The position numbers and the translations under genes are program-made. 64,000 bases of DNA, taken from the NCBI GenBank assembly GCA_021018995.1, contig CM037588.1, positions 93,656,765 through 93,720,764 of the forward strand, given 5' to 3'. The stretch is from Chloranthus sessilifolius. Taxonomy: Eukaryota > Streptophyta > Magnoliopsida > Chloranthales > Chloranthaceae. The notes beneath the pieces were generated by a model that saw only the letters and a program-made list of their open reading frames with translations, was not told where the DNA came from and ran no database searches. Below, piece by piece: positions 11,101 through 24,099 of this stretch; position 1 is the stretch's first letter, and each line of letters opens with the position of its first letter.

Positions 11101-12345
11101 CCGATGAGCAACTTTTGCCATCAATACCCACGATCCTTGGTATGCAAACCTAGTCAACTTCTTGGCTAATGGACAGATACCTCAACATTGGAATAGAATG
11201 GATAAAGATCTTTTCTACTCACAAGTTAAACATTTCATTTGGGAAGATCCTTATCTATTCAAGAATTGTGCGTACTAAGTGATCGTAAAGTGTGTCCTGA
11301 CCATGAATTCCCCGGCATATTGTCAATGTGTCATGAATCTGTGGAGGCCATTTCAGCAATAAAATGCTACAAAATTTTAAAGGTGGTTTCTATTGGCCCA
11401 CAATCTTTAAAGATGCCTTACAAAGATCAGAAATCTTGCCGAATCGCCAAAATCGGGCAAGATTTCCAAAAGAAACTCAATGCCCCCGCAGCCAATCTCG
11501 TAGTTGAGTTGTTTGATGTTTGGGGCATAGATTTTATGGGCCCTTTCCCTTCTAATGGAAACAATTTCATCTTGGTAGTGGATTATGTCTCCAAGTGGAT
11601 TGAGGCCATAGCTACCAAATCCAATGATCACAAAGTGGTTTTAAGATTCCTCAAAGACCACATTTTTCCAGATTTGGATTCCCGAGCCATCATTAGTGAT
11701 GGGGAAGCCACTTTACGCTTTGACTCTCTATTAAAAAAGTACTCACACTCAGAGTAGCCACTCCCTATCATCCACAAACCAAAGGATGTGGAGATTTCAA
11801 ATAAAGAGATCAAACACATTTGAAGAAGGACGTAAAGGACTGGTCCTTTAAGCTTAATGATGCTTTGTGGGCATACAGAATCGCCTACAAGACTCCTATA
11901 GGATGTCCCTTTCAGATCGGTTTATGGCAAGGCATGCCATCTACCAAGAGAATTAGAATATAAGGCCTTGTGGGCAATCAAAACTTTTAATATGGATCTA
12001 ACTATTGTGGTAACCACAGAAGCTTCAACTCACCGAATCGAAGAACCGAGGATGGATGCCTTCACTAGCACCAGATTGTCCCAAGAAAAGGTTAAATCAT
12101 TCCATGATAGGAGCCTCATGAGAAAAGAGTTCATACCGGCGTCCAAGGTATGGTTATTCAACTCTAAACTTAAATTCTTTCCTGGCAAATTGAGATCCAG
12201 ATGGGAAGGGCCATACACTGTCATTATCAAGGCCTCCCTCGTGAGCCGTGGATATTTCAGATCCCAAGGATGGAAGAATACTCAAGGTAAATGGTCGAGG
12301 CTCAAACCATGCATTGAAAACACCTGTGAGCCCTTGCTGCCCACC
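11101..12345 (+). pseudogene. Integrase domain of B pol, decayed
   Basis: The catalytic core is recognised by [15 protein letters not shown] (about 11512-11553; Asp codon 11530-11532), [12 protein letters not shown] (about 11580-11614) and RAIISDG (Asp codon 11698-11700). The third acidic residue, Glu, is the GAG at 11791-11793 in another frame. The spacing between the last two is about 30 codons against the usual 35, so a few codons are missing. The C-terminal SKLKFFPGKLRSRWEGPYTV segment (about 12160-12222) is the GPY/F-like module; no chromodomain follows, as expected for Athila. The N-terminal zinc finger is not clearly recoverable. Confidence 0.9.
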
Positions 12346-15300
12346 TATCATCATGAATCTCCAAAATCGATGGTAGAAAAGTGTATAATATGTTTGTACA
12401 ACATTGTTTTTCCGATTTTTGTCAAGCTTCATCTATTTTCTTGTATGCATAGTGTAAATACACTTCAAAGTTCAAATCGCAAAGTAAAAGTACTTTTCAA
12501 AAGTCCAAAGTTCTATTCGAATTGATTACGAGTCAGAATGAACTACTCGAAAAGAACCATGTTCGCTCGAATAGTTAAAATTTCCTTTCGAATAGAAAAC
12601 TGGGGAGAAGTCCTGCGAAAAGATCTTTCCGAGCCAAATCCATTTCGAATAGACATCAAGCTCGGTTCTTTGCGAACTACACTTTCTCAAGATTTTCTAA
12701 ACTCTCCCAAGCAAAACCCTTTTCAAAACCCTAGCTCACCCTCTTCTCTCACGAGCTCCACCTAATAACCACCATCTATTCTAATCTTCTCGCTTTTTCT
12801 CTTGTCGAAATCAAAAGGGTAGAGCCCAACAAGGCGATCCGTCAAAGTAAAGAAACCCAAACAGAGGAAACCCCTAGATCGGGATGTTTGATCTGGAGCA
12901 GTCAACAAGGAACATCTGGACTAAAGCGGAGCAGATCCGCTTGAGTTTGCATCCCTTCTCCTTTGTATTCATTTTCTATTTTTAAATTCTTGAGAACTTC
13001 ACCTGTGTTTAATGTTTGTTTTGATTATAATTTATTGCCTTTTAGGCATGTTGATTTTTTTTTTTTTTTTTTACAAAACCAAATCAAAAAAAAAGGAAAA
13101 TGAAAACCAAAATAGAAAATCTCTAAGTTGTTTCTCTTTATTTTCAGAAGTAGTAAAAAAGGGCTCTTGTGGAGCCTGGCCTGATCCAAAACAAGAAAAA
13201 AATAAAAAAAAAATAGAAAATTATAAAACAATATAGATATCTTAGGATAAATGTTTTTCTCCATTTGCATCCACTTTTCCCATCTAGACTCACCGAGATC
13301 ATTTTTTTTTTTAGGAATCATGTAGGATAATGAGTAGTGGATCATAGGTCGCTTTTGAATATTCAATGGACCCACGATTTTATTTTCCTTCGAGATTTCT
13401 TCATCATAAATGGGTCTCAAATTGTGTGAACCCTGCTTTTTAATATGTGCTCCCATGCTTCATTTTTTTTCATACACATCATCAACAAAGGGGTCAATCT
13501 TATGAATCTTGCTTTTCACGTATTCCTCGCTAATCATTTTTATAATCACTTAGATTCATAAGTATCTCGTGCTTTTGGGTTTGTTTCTTTGGGCTTAGGA
13601 TACATCATTTGGCATTAGATTTTCTGCTTTTAGGAATTTTAGTTTCAAATTTCGCTTTTAGATCACGATTTTTTTCTTTCTTAGGTTAATGTGTCCTCGT
13701 TTTCTTGATTTTCGTCATTTTTCCGTGAGTATAGTTAGTTTATAACTTTGTTTTCCTATTTTGTATTCACAAATTCAGTTTTGTATCAACACTTTTCTTT
13801 TTCTTTTTTTAACTTTGTATTCAAATTCCTTACCTTGCTTTTTACTATTTCTCTGTTATTAGCATTAGTTTCCTTTCATTTGCGTAGTAATCCTTCTATT
13901 TGTTAGATTTTATTTAGCAGTTCTAGCATTGTTTTGTTGATTTTCTTGCATTTGTATATCATGTTTTCCATTTCCTTGCTCATATCTTCGCTTTTACATT
14001 TTTATTTTCACGCATATAGTTTAGATTTTTTCTCATTTTTAGTTTTTCTTTCTTCTTTACCTCGCTCCAGTCTCTCATTGTCTAGAACATTGAGGACAAT
14101 GTTCATCTTAGGTTTGGGGGTATGGCAAATGTGTCCCGCCTATGGGATAATTAGCATAAGGGCATCACAATCACCAAAGTAATCAGAAATGAATCAATTT
14201 ACTTAAGAATCATGACAATGTGGAAATTTTAAAATTTTCTTTGCAAGAATTTAGACATTCTAAACCCTACAATATTCCACATTTCTATGTTGTTAACACC
14301 AGGAAAATACACTTGTATTAGCACATAGCAAGTCCACAGGAAGAGAAAAAGGTAAAGATATACTTAAAAGCTCAAGGAAAAACCATAACCAGTGAGAATT
14401 GAGCCTATATGTTTTACATCTCTGTTGAAGAGTGACTGAGGCAACCCTTTTCTGTTTCAAAGGACTGGCTGAGGCATTAGATCCACTAGAAATTAGGAAA
14501 CTCCAAATCAAAACAAGCAACAAAGATTCATGAAACCGAGGAAAAGATCAAGGCCTTCTTTGGACAAATTTTGAGCTTAATGTAACCAACCAAGAAAGAT
14601 CTGCCTTGTTTGTACCCCAATTGAGCTATAAATCCTACAATGCTTCATCAAAACACCCATTTTTCTTGCACCTGAACCAATGGAACCAATTCAGCCTTCC
14701 CTCACCTTGAGAATTCAGGAGTTAAAGGAGAAAGAAGTAAAGATGGAACATTTCTGGGCAAATATCAAAATAAATGAAGAAGATACCTCAAAAATGGGCA
14801 ATATGGTGACCGAGAAAAAAGAGAAAATAATGTAAAAAAGAAGCAAGCAAAAAAGGCAAAAGGAACTTTATGTTGAAAATTCAAGATCAAAGGAAGAAGA
14901 ACGAGTACTTTGAACACGAGAATCTCAAAAGAAGCTAAACTCAAGAAGGTGGAGTCATGAACCACCTCCTTCAATTCGACTTCTCAAAAATCCAAACACT
15001 GCTCAACCTTCCTATCCTGAAACTTCACTCCATTAGCCATACAAACAAACCTAGATTAAAAGACCTTGTGAACCAAAGTTGAGTGAGCTGTCATGTGGAG
15101 ATAAGAAGTGACCCAATCTATGGTGAGAAGATGTCAATGATGCCATTGCCTAAGAAGCATGCCTATGCTCATGCTTACAAATCCATTTGGGAGATGTAAC
15201 GCTCTTGAGCTTGAGTGAAAATGAACCCTTCAACAAAAATCTTGATGAGAGTACACCGGTAAGTGTTTGGGTTGGAACTTGAGCACATTAAGTATGACTT

Positions 15301-15701
15301 ATAACCTAATTTTTATTCAAATGATGAACTATCACGACACATTTGCATGATTTCTATGGCTGCTCACATGATTGGAAAGAGTGAAACATTCATAAGGTTT
15401 ATAAATGTTGAAATCCCTTGCAAACAATAAACCTAAATTTCGCTTAAACATTGATTCAAGAGTAACTAATTTTGATCTTTGATTGCTCATGGGATGAGGC
15501 ACTAATGCCAACTGTCCCATGGAGAAGTTTGTGGGTACCTTCATTGAAAACCCTCGAGACTTCACTCCTCCTCTAGGGATCACCTAGGGGTTTAAAAGGC
15601 TTGTTGCATATGCTAAATGCACTGCTTCCTACAAAAGTGGCTCTTTATTTTGCTTTTACGTTTCTTTTGCTCGTGGACTAGCAAAGCTTAGGTTTGGGGT
15701 G
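12346..15701 (+). other. Non-coding 3' region of element B
   Basis: A 3.4 kb stretch without a supportable gene. Short frames near 12540-12760 and 13000-13450 are A/T-rich or lie in poly-T and resemble no protein I know. An env-like gene sometimes sits here in Athila elements, but I cannot recognise one. It contains a hairpin plus G-tract (14085-14120) and, in the last ~170 bp (about 15530-15701), GGGATCACCTAGGGGTTTAA and a CTACAAAAGTGGC-like string also found just before the 3' LTRs of A1, C and G. Confidence 0.75.
14085..14120 (+). promoter_or_regulatory. Hairpin with AGGA loop plus G-tract in B
   Basis: GAACATTG-AGGA-CAATGTTC is a perfect 8 bp stem with a four-base loop, followed within 10 bases by AGGTTTGGGGG. 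Counterparts lie at 20879-20935 (A1), 58462-58498 (C) and 40088-40124 (G, minus). Function is unknown; a second polypurine tract or an RNA signal is possible. Confidence 0.7.
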
Positions 15702-17763
15702 TGTTAAGTAGTGAAAATACCATTTTTCACCCCTAAACATGAGCCTTGAAAGACCCTTGAGAAGACTAAATAAGTGCTTTAGTGTGCATTTTACTAACCA
15801 ATCGACGACAGTCCAACCAAAAGCATCCCAAAAGATCAAAAAGTCGATACTCATGTCAAGTTTAAAGAAGGAGTGAAGAAACAACCTCAAAGAATGGCTA
15901 AAGAGGGTCTAAAAGAGCGCATAAAGACACAAGCAAGAGAGAAAGCCATTCGCAAAGAACTCCTACTATTCGCAAAGAAGAATGGGAGCCTAGAGTTCAA
16001 TTCGCAAAGAACTTCTACTATTCGCAAAGAAGAATGGGAGCCTAGAGTTCAATTCGCAAAGAACTTCTACTATTCGCAAAGAACTTGCACTTTTCGTAAA
16101 GAACCTTGAACTTTGCGAAAAGAAGAAAACACTCCTCGAAAAGAAGATTGAACTTTGCGAACAAAGCTTCAGAAGTCATTGAACTTTGCGAAAAGGCCCC
16201 TGAACTCTGCGAAAAGGTATTCTGGAGATTCGCAGCTTTAACAAGGGCAATTTAGTAATCTACTGCACGATCCCCAATGCATTGAAAAGCCCAGAGACAT
16301 TCCGAAAGATTCTGAGCATGAACCAAAGGCATATTCCACCCCATGTGAACACCCAAAGATGAAATTACTTGGCGGGAACTTCTAGAAACTCTAACTACTT
16401 TACGAAAAAGCCCTTAAACTATGTGAAATGGCATTCTGGGGATTTGCAGCTCGTCCGAAGGGTATTTCAGGAAACTTTGCATGCGCCCCAATGCAATCAA
16501 AAGACCAAGAACATTCCGGAAGGTTCCAATCAAGATCCGAAGGCATATTCCAACCCATGTGAGCGCCCAAAGTTAAATTACCTGGCGGGAACTTCCAGAA
16601 GCTCAAACAGAATTTCAAAATGCATAACAGAATTGATGCCTCTGTTTCCTGATTGGCTGAACCAGATCAAGCAGTTCTGATTGGCCAGAACAGATCTGGA
16701 CCTGGTGCTCGACTCCTATTGGTTGATACACATCTAAGCTGGACTTAGAGAAAACTATAAATAGACGAACCATTTGCCCAATTTGGGTATCCAGATTTTA
16801 GAGTTTTCATCTCTGTTTCCCTCATTCGGATAGCTTATCCGAACCCCCGTAATCCTTCTTGTAGTTTAGCATTGAGAGGCACTGTGAGTGATTTGTACTT
16901 CCAAGTGCGGATTCAAGACTGTAAGTCGGAGGGCTCTGGGAGAAGCTGAGACTGTAAGGCTGAGGGCTCTCTAAGAAGCCGTGGTCTGTAATTGTAATTT
17001 TGGATTTTAAAAGGTTGTAATTTGTGTCTTCTCCATTAGAGTCATGTCGAGGGTTCTGAATGATCACCTTAGTGCATTAGACTTCTTTAGATTCACTCAT
17101 CCACATGCAACTTCCCTTAATTCATCACCCCTATGCGAATTAGCGTTGGTAACCTAATTCTAGCGATTTACGGATGTTCATGTTCACGAACTAAAGAATA
17201 GGCCATTAATATGGCAGTGCTGTGACCATTTAAGTGAGATCACGCCATAAGTCTAAACCTATTCCTTAATTCGATTTATTTCTCTTACATCATCTTTGGT
17301 AGCCGGATGAAGATTGAATCGCTCTGTTGAACTACAGATTCTCCATTAAAATTCAGAGGCTAAAGTACATGAAGCTATTATTTCTGCATTTGTCTTATTT
17401 TAAACACCTCCCCAACTCGGATCTGGATCATGTAGTTAGTTCTTTTCTTTATTTGCTTATAGTTAAATGTGACACAATCCAACACTCTCTTTTATCTATT
17501 CTTTTTTTAGATAATTATAGAGCCAGATCTGGTAGCACAGATCTGGAGGTTTATCTTAAATTTTAAATCAATTCCCTGTGGACGATCTTTTACTCACTTA
17601 CATTTAAAACTTGCTACAATTGGCCCTGATCTTGCAGGCCAGTGTTAGCCCCAATGTGCTGATATCCCTTTCATAAGTTAACATCCATATAACCTAGCAT
17701 TCTTTAATTCTTTAATTTTTGATTCATAATGCACACAATTATGGCACACTTGGAGCGACAACA
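15702..17763 (+). repeat. 3' LTR of element B
   Basis: Starts TGTTAAGTAGTGAAAATACC after AGGTTTGGGGTG and ends GCGACAACA before the GTTAC duplication at 17764-17768. It keeps the TTCGCAAAG/CTTTGCGAA cluster (about 15945-16220) and a TATA box at 16756-16764. It preserves CCAGATCTGG-type sites (about 17523-17550) that look eroded in the 5' LTR. Confidence 0.95.
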
Positions 17764-17768
17764 GTTAC
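17764..17768. repeat. Target site duplication, right copy (GTTAC), of element B
   Basis: Matches 4582-4586. The A1 spacer resumes directly after it and is collinear with A2 from about 26205. Confidence 0.95.
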
Positions 17769-18129
17769 CACATAAATTAGGGCCTATTTATTCCTGAGAG
17801 AATACGTTCGCCCCATTTTCAAACTCTCCATCTATTCCTACTTATTTCCCCTCCATTTTCAAAAGTCTCATGTGCTCTACCCATCAATTTTTATTTAATG
17901 CAACCACTTGTAATTTTCCCCTTTTCTTCGAAACCCTATCTATGTTTCATCTTCCATTATGAGATTAGGGTGTTCTCCTTAACAAGCAAGGAAGGTAATA
18001 ATCTTCATTTTAAAATCAGTTGGTTTCTTTCTTTAGTTTTTGATTCATGATTCTAAAGAATATAGCATACATCTCAGATTTCTACATAAATAATTAATGT
18101 AATTATATTTGTAGGGAACTTAGCACAAC
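17769..18129 (+). other. A1 gag-ORF2 spacer, second part (ORF2 leader)
   Basis: Collinear with 26210-26571 of A2. It reads like a plant 5' untranslated region (CT-rich, with an AAACCCTA-like string and TTAGGG) and contains the candidate intron at 17995-18114. No reading frame is seen. Confidence 0.7.
17995..18114 (+). other. Candidate intron in the ORF2 leader of A1
   Basis: Donor GAAG|GTAATA and acceptor TATTTGTAG|GG enclose 120 bp. A2 has a 120 bp interval at the same place (26437-26556) and C a 94 bp one (52957-53050). The predicted ORF2 start codon lies 15 bases after the acceptor. Inferred from splice-site consensus and conservation only. Confidence 0.55.
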
Positions 18130-20816
18130 ATGCTGAGATAAAAAATGGTAAGGCAAAGGGAAGAAGAAGACGAAGGTAACAGTTAGGACCATTCTCCACC
18201 ACACAGACAAAATACACGAGCTGCTGCACTCACTGCAAAAACCTAAGCAGCTGCCTCACCCAAAAAGAAACTTAAGGTTTCTGGGGCAGTTGTCAAAGAA
18301 CTGCCTGAGGGGAGAATGGAGATTGGAGGCGACTTTAGGCCTGCCGCCAAAGAGAGCAAACGTGTAGCTAAAGGTAAAAAGTTGGCATCCCCCGATAAAA
18401 GATTGCTTTATCAGCCCCCAATTACGATGAAAAAGTATAATGTGGGGGATGAAACCATTGTGGATGTCAACTTTTGGGAGTCGTTAGATTTTACTCGAGT
18501 CGTCAATCGGTATTTTCGAGATCCAGGGCTAAATTACTTTTTTCAGCCCGAAAAAATCAGAGTTTACCCTAGACTGGTAAAACTATTTTATAAACATATG
18601 ACAAGCACAGATACAAAGAAGTCCCTTGAACTCTCCACAATCATTGATCAGTTTCCCATACAAATCACCACGTGATTGATTTTTGGTGTATTAAAAGCAC
18701 CACTGGAGAGATCAGAGGCATCAGTTGATCGTCCGGAGGACACAATTTTAAGGCCACCACCTCCTATCCTTCCGGATTTCATACAAATAGCAACAGAATT
18801 ATTGGGCCGGCCATAGATAGACAGGCTTAAATTTATGTGAAAAGAGTTAGAGGAGAGCAACCTCTTGCTCCATTTCATGGATGTCTTGATTTTTAAGACT
18901 ATCCACCCAACTTGCCCTGGCACTGAAAGAAGGCTTCTCTTTGTGAAAGTCTTATATTTGATGGCATATAGGTATTGGTTCAATGTACCCGCTTACCTCT
19001 TGGAGATAATGAATATCATCAAGGTGAAATTAAATAAAAAGAAGTACGAAAAATTGAGATTGGATCTACCCCTTAGGGGTATGATCACTAATGTACTCCT
19101 AAATGTGGGATACAAAGTTGAACCAAATGACGAAGTCCTATCAAGGACAAAAGAAGATCTAACTGATGTAGTGTATAGGAGAACATTGAATACAACAAAT
19201 CAAAAGAAAATCATTAAACCACCTGCAGTCAGTGTTCCCCCAGTCAGTGAGCCTTCAAGTGGCACCGTTGTGCCAGCTCCAATAGACACTACTCAGCCCC
19301 ATGTGATTGTCACTAAAAGCCAGGACACACTCGGTATGGAAATTGTTATTGAAACCACTGCTCCTCTTGAGCCAATGGAGACTGAGGGAGGGAGTAATTA
19401 TACTCCTCTTCAAGAAAGAATGGAGCTCACCTCCCCTATAGGGCCCCCACCCATGGAGCTAGAGATTGTGGCTGAGTCACTACCCATACCGGAACAAACC
19501 AAACTTTATGACTCAGCCTTGGACTCAGCCACCAGGCCTGCTTTACCCCCCACTTGTGGTAGACATTCTGCCTACTATTCATGAAGCAGACCCTGAATGC
19601 CCCATTATATTTGAGGCAGAGGAAATTCCCTCTCAGCCTGTGGTGCAGCAAACTCTTGAGGTGGCTACTTCTAGCCCCACTCCTATCTTTACTGAGTCTA
19701 CTCCACCACCCATTGTCACATCAATTGTGGAGCAGATTCCTATTTTTAATTCCTCGAGGGCAGGACCTAGTTTCAAAACTCCAAGAGGGGGTTTCACAGA
19801 GCTTTTGAATGAGGAACCATCTCCTCCTCCTACCATCATTATCGCACCAGCCCCAACATCTTCCAGAGTGCAACCTAAATTGGAAGCCAGAATTCTGCAG
19901 TTAGAAACATGGCAGAATGTAAATGCTTCCCTCCAATTTCCCCTACCTGAAATGGTTAGAGGGCTGATTGAAGAAGTTATTCGATTGAAAGAAAGACTCC
20001 TTCCATGGCCTACTGCTCGGGAATGCCATGAACCCTACCTTGGTATTAAGCATTAGGCATTGATAGATTATCGAGACAATGTTAAAGCCGAAATTGTGAA
20101 GAGTGTCCAAGAGACAACTTCTCCCCTCCATAATAAGATCGAGCTACTACAACAGAGGAATAGAATGTTGGAGGAACAACAACAGACATGGGAACGGCAG
20201 AAAAAGGTTCACCAGGAAGCAATCACAAAATTGAAGGGTCAGTTGAGAGCATCATTTGAAGATCCAAATGCAAAGGAGGGTGCTTATATCAATTATCCGA
20301 AATAGCTCCATGCCCATTTAGATGAGAAGAGTCATCAATTGACATTATAGGAAGGGAAATTGTTGAAGCTTTAAGTGGAGAAAGAATCATTGATTCAGAT
20401 TTGTGAAGGTTAAAATAAAACCATATAGTCCATCACTAATAACAACATAGTGACGGCAACAAAATTAAGAGAGGAATCACAAATGCTGAGGACCGAGAAT
20501 AAATAGAAATACGCAATCATCTGTAAACTGACTGATGATTTGAAAGAGAAGAATCAAATCCTACAGGTTCTGAATGAGAAGTATAACGCCTTACTACTTG
20601 AAAAGGAGAGTACTAATGCTCTCTACAAAGTGATTAGATCTAAACTATACGACGAACCTGCATCTGAGGAGGAAGGAACTGACTACACCTGCCATCTCTG
20701 ACTCCGAAGAGGAATTTTCCAGCAGTTCTACTCCAACAGCACCTGTAGACCTGCCAAAACCAGCTCAATCCATGGCCATAGTTCCCTATCAGCCCCTGAA
20801 TCTACCTTGTGAGTAA
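18130..20816 (+). pseudogene. ORF2 of A1: conserved helical block plus coiled-coil protein, decayed
   Basis: Second gene of the A/C group, about 895 codons from ATG 18130 to the stop at 20814, with in-frame stops and a frameshift in a C-run near 19547. The order seen is: a charged N-terminus (RQREEEDEG); a block with GLNYFFQPEKIRVYPRLVKL (about residues 134-153); a second block from LLHFMDVLIFKTIHP through YRYWFNVPAYLLEIMN to LRGMITNVLLNVGY (about residues 245-335); an acidic Pro/Ser/Thr linker (about 350-600); and a Gln/Glu/Lys-rich coiled coil (about 640-860). The first two blocks recall the plant transposon-protein domain that I remember as Pfam PF20167, found in Athila-type elements; no search was possible. 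Function unknown. It occupies the place of pol, and A2 and C carry homologues. Confidence 0.75.
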
Positions 20817-22731
20817 CCATCATTGAAAAATTGCAAACCTCGCAGGTAAGATCTTTTCGGTATCCCCTGTTTTGATATAGTATGAGGACATTGTCCAGTT
20901 TAAGTTTTTTTTTTTTTTTTTGTTTGGGGGGGGGGTACACTGTTGTATATATATGTATATATAATATAAATATAAATATATATATATATATATTTGTTAG
21001 ATTTTTAGGATTTAATTTTTAGATTTTTTCTTTAGAATTGTAAGTTTATTTTTATTTTCTTTTTCTAGTTAACAATTACACGTGAGTAATGATTAGATTA
21101 AATTTGATTCCATACACATTACCATCATCCTAAATGAAGTTCGAAAATCAATGATGGGAAGCAGCTAATATTCATGTTTGGTCCACTTGCACACCTTATC
21201 ATAACTGAATTTTTGAAACTATACATTGCTTTAAATTGCAGAATTTAGATTATCGTTTCAGAATTATATCCCCAGTAAGCTTTTAGAACTTTTCCTTTCT
21301 TTGAAAGAGACTACTTACCTATATATGCTCCAAATTTTCCTTAAACTTCTTGATTATTTTGAACTGAAATCTCATTGTTGTCTTTACTTGAATTAAAGAT
21401 TCTATGATTTTGCTGTCTAACTTCTAGAACTGTTTATTATATGCATCAACACAATATGGCATTCTTGCTAGTAAATCTGGAAATGATAAAAGGCCTTCTT
21501 TTGTTACATTTGAGCCAAAAAGTCAAAATCCCTAACAATTTACTTCTTAAACCCATATTAGAAACCTTAAACTGAATTTCTTTGTACCAAAATTTTTTAA
21601 ACCCTAACCAGATATAATGCCCAAAGCTTTTGATCTTTAACCCTGTACTTCTGAGAATTTATAACAAAGGGAGAAATAGAATATTGGAAGGAGTATGCAA
21701 AAACAAAATAGGGAAATGCTAAAAAGGGTACATCTGATAAAGAAATAAAAAGCTAAAAATATGGGAGGAAAAAGAAATGAAAAAAAAAGAGAAGCAAAAG
21801 AAGCTTCCAAATTGAGAAAAATCGAGAGGATATCTGAAAAAGAAATTGAAAAAAATGGGATTTACTTGAGAAAAATATATAAATGGGAAGAGGTGATCCA
21901 ACTTTTTGGATACTTGTTGAAGCAGAAAAAGAAAAAGAGAAGAAAAAGAATAGGTGAAAGATGGACTAAATTCTCAGAACTTTGAATCCTTTCTACCTTT
22001 CTTTGGAAACCTTTTCACCCACATCCCCATTACAACCCAAATAAAGACCTTTTTTATCCATGATTTGTAAAAGTAAGAGCCTAGTAGAGATGTAGCTGAT
22101 AAATACTATGGAAATCTGATAGTATATGAAGTCGAATAGATTATATTTTCTATGAGATTTATCTTTTTGTCATATGTCCTTGAAATTATTCATCATATAA
22201 ATCATTGTGAGAAACCCAACAAATTCCAATACTTCTTCTGAGTGTATGCCACTGTGAGAGTTTGGATGAATATATTTTCTAAATCTGCAGTTTAGAAAAT
22301 TTTATAATGAATAGATTTTGTCATTGGTATGCACACACTCCACGCTTTATATGAATTGAAACTGTTGAGTATCTAATCGAGGATGGTTGCTAGGATTGGA
22401 AGTCATGGTTGGATGGAATCTTATCTTTGAAAATATGAGCAACCATGTGTTGATTAATTAGAGTAAATAGTAGTTTAGAGTTTTTAAAAGTGGTTTAAAA
22501 TTTTAGTTTTAGAAAATTTTAAAAAGTCAAAAGTAGTTGAAGTTTGTAGGTAACTTTACTGGGAACCTTCAGGAGACACAACTCCTCCACTAGGGATCAC
22601 CTAAGGGTTTAAAGGCTGGTTGCATCTCCCAAGTGGAATTGTGCTCCCTACGAAAGTGGCATTTAATTTTTAATTATTTAGTTTATCTTTTTCTTATTTG
22701 CTAGGGACTAACAAAACTTAAGTTTGGGGTG
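20817..22731 (+). other. A1 3' non-coding tail
   Basis: A/T-rich, no gene. It carries the hairpin-like motif and ten-G run (20879-20935), an AT-rich microsatellite (20943-20996) and a purine-rich stretch near 21755-21970. The end is GGGATCACCTAAGGGTTTAA (about 22593), CTACGAAAGTGGCA and the purine tract AAGTTTGGGGTG before the LTR. The whole tail is collinear with 58184-60181 in C and, inverted, with 38271-40130 in G. Confidence 0.8.
20879..20935 (+). promoter_or_regulatory. Hairpin-like motif plus G-run in A1
   Basis: ATGAGGACATTGTCC is followed by a T-run and ten G residues. The stem is weaker than in B, C and G (three pairs around AGGA, or GGACA/TGTCC around one base). The same arrangement occurs downstream of the last gene in all four internal regions. 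Confidence 0.6.
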
Positions 22732-24076
22732 TGATCAGTCACATAATTTACCATTTTGATGCCCTTAATTAAGTGATGTTAGACCCCAATTTTCTATTAA
22801 TGATCTGTTAATGTACAAATAATAAGATTAGTAAGTAGAAAAGGATAAAAGTGTTAATCTTTGCCAAAGTAAACTCAAAATGAAATAAGCAGATCATAAA
22901 AGAATCATAGCTGAGCCACCAATTCTGAGAGCTATCGTAAAGAAATCAAGAAGCTCTGGAGTCAGTCGAAGAGAATTTGAGGGCTAGAAGCAGAAGAAAA
23001 AGAAGAAATCGTAATTTACAATTTATGTTGAAAGAAGACTGAAGAAAAGAGTTGGTGAATACGAGCGATCGAGAGTAGAAATCGAACTGAAATGAAAAGA
23101 AGAAAGCAAAATTGTATTCTCAATTTCCTCTATCAAAGCTCATGCATACTACTGAAGATCACGGGAGAAATGAACCGCCATGCACATAATCATAAATTCT
23201 AAAGTTAGAAGTTATGTACTCTACAGATCTGAGAAGATTGGCAAGAATCCATGCTGTTGAGAATTAGGAGAAGAAGTCCTACACGTCTCTATTAGTAGAA
23301 GCAAGGAAGATTGTATTTAGGAAGTTTAATTTTAAAAGAATTTGTTTTAGGTAGTTTACTTTAATCAGAGTCCTGAATAATTGTAAACTGATCTCTTATG
23401 GATCTATAAATAACAGAGCTCGGCACCCAGAATAAGCATCCAAGGAATTCTTAGTCTTAGCTTACAACTATGATTGAGAAGTTTGGAAGATCAACCTTAG
23501 AATAGTTTTTATTGCTTTCTGGTTTAGAGTATCCAAGGTTTCTAGAAATCAATTGACTACTGAGATTGAGAACTGGAAGATCAACCCTAGGATAGATTTT
23601 ACTTTCAATCTTTTATTTATGCAAATTTCTTGCTTTGTAACCATCCAATATTTCTTAAATTTAATTGACGCCTAAGATTGAGAGGTTGAAGATTTAGTTT
23701 TAATTTCTGCAATATACTTTCCTGTAATTTATTTTCCTACATATAAATATCTGAAGAATTATGGATTTTAATTGACACCTAAAATATGGAAGGCTGCAGA
23801 TTAGTGTAGAGGTTTTAACATTCATAAATATCAATAGAAGTCTAGGTTTTAATTGACGACTAAAATCTGGAGGACTTGAGATTTAATGTAACAGTATTTT
23901 AATTCATAGAATAGATTTATTTTCTAGAATTTACTCTAGAAGAAACAATTCTTTATTCTTTAAAGGCAAATAGAAAGTTTTTAGAATCAGACTTCCTCGT
24001 GGGAACGATCCTATACTAGTGTTGCAATCACTGTTGTGCGCTCGCAATAGGTTAAGATATAATTATAGAGTTGTCA
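22732..24076 (+). repeat. Family A LTR shared by A1 (3' LTR) and A2 (5' LTR)
   Basis: Starts TGATCAGTCACATAATTTAC after the A1 purine tract and ends TTGTCA before the A2 primer-binding-like site, so it closes A1 and opens A2. A TATA box lies at 23405-23413. A TCGTAATTTAC-type motif lies upstream (about 23009). Four AATTGAC modules lie downstream (about 23549, 23663, 23769, 23852). The LTR-internal-LTR-internal arrangement suggests unequal recombination between copies. Confidence 0.92.
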
Positions 24077-24082
24077 AGTTTT

Positions 24083-24099
24083 TGGCACCACTGGCGGGG
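24083..24099 (+). other. Primer-binding-site-like sequence of A2
   Basis: TGGCACCACTGGCGGGG, 6 bp after the LTR, a one-base variant of the A1 site at 2499. Confidence 0.65.

Larger units (their letters stand above)
4587..17763 (+). mobile_element. Element B: complete but decayed Athila-type Ty3/gypsy retrotransposon
   Basis: A 13.2 kb element with two LTRs, tRNA-Asp PBS, gag, pol (protease, reverse transcriptase, RNase H, integrase in gypsy order), a long non-coding 3' region and a purine-rich tract (AGGTTTGGGGTG) before the 3' LTR. Flanking GTTAC duplications show it inserted as a unit into the gag-ORF2 spacer of A1. Coding parts are recognisable across frames but full of stops and frameshifts, so it cannot act by itself now. 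No env-like reading frame is recognisable between pol and the 3' LTR. Confidence 0.95.

Noticed and set aside
12538..12765. Possible env-like start after pol of element B
   Set aside because: Only about 75 codons, no signal peptide or membrane segment, and the following sequence is full of stops.
13012..13456. Open frames on both strands near the poly-T tract
   Set aside because: Low-complexity Phe/Lys-rich translation of A/T runs in a non-coding retroelement tail.
18865..19584. The longest open frames (239 and 196 aa, 18865-20056) as a host gene
   Set aside because: They are parts of ORF2 of A1, lie between element gag and element tail, and recur in A2 and C.
20926..20996. G-run and AT repeats as a plain microsatellite cluster
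   Set aside because: The G-run recurs at the same place in B, C and G next to a conserved hairpin, so it is treated as an element feature; only the AT part is plain microsatellite.
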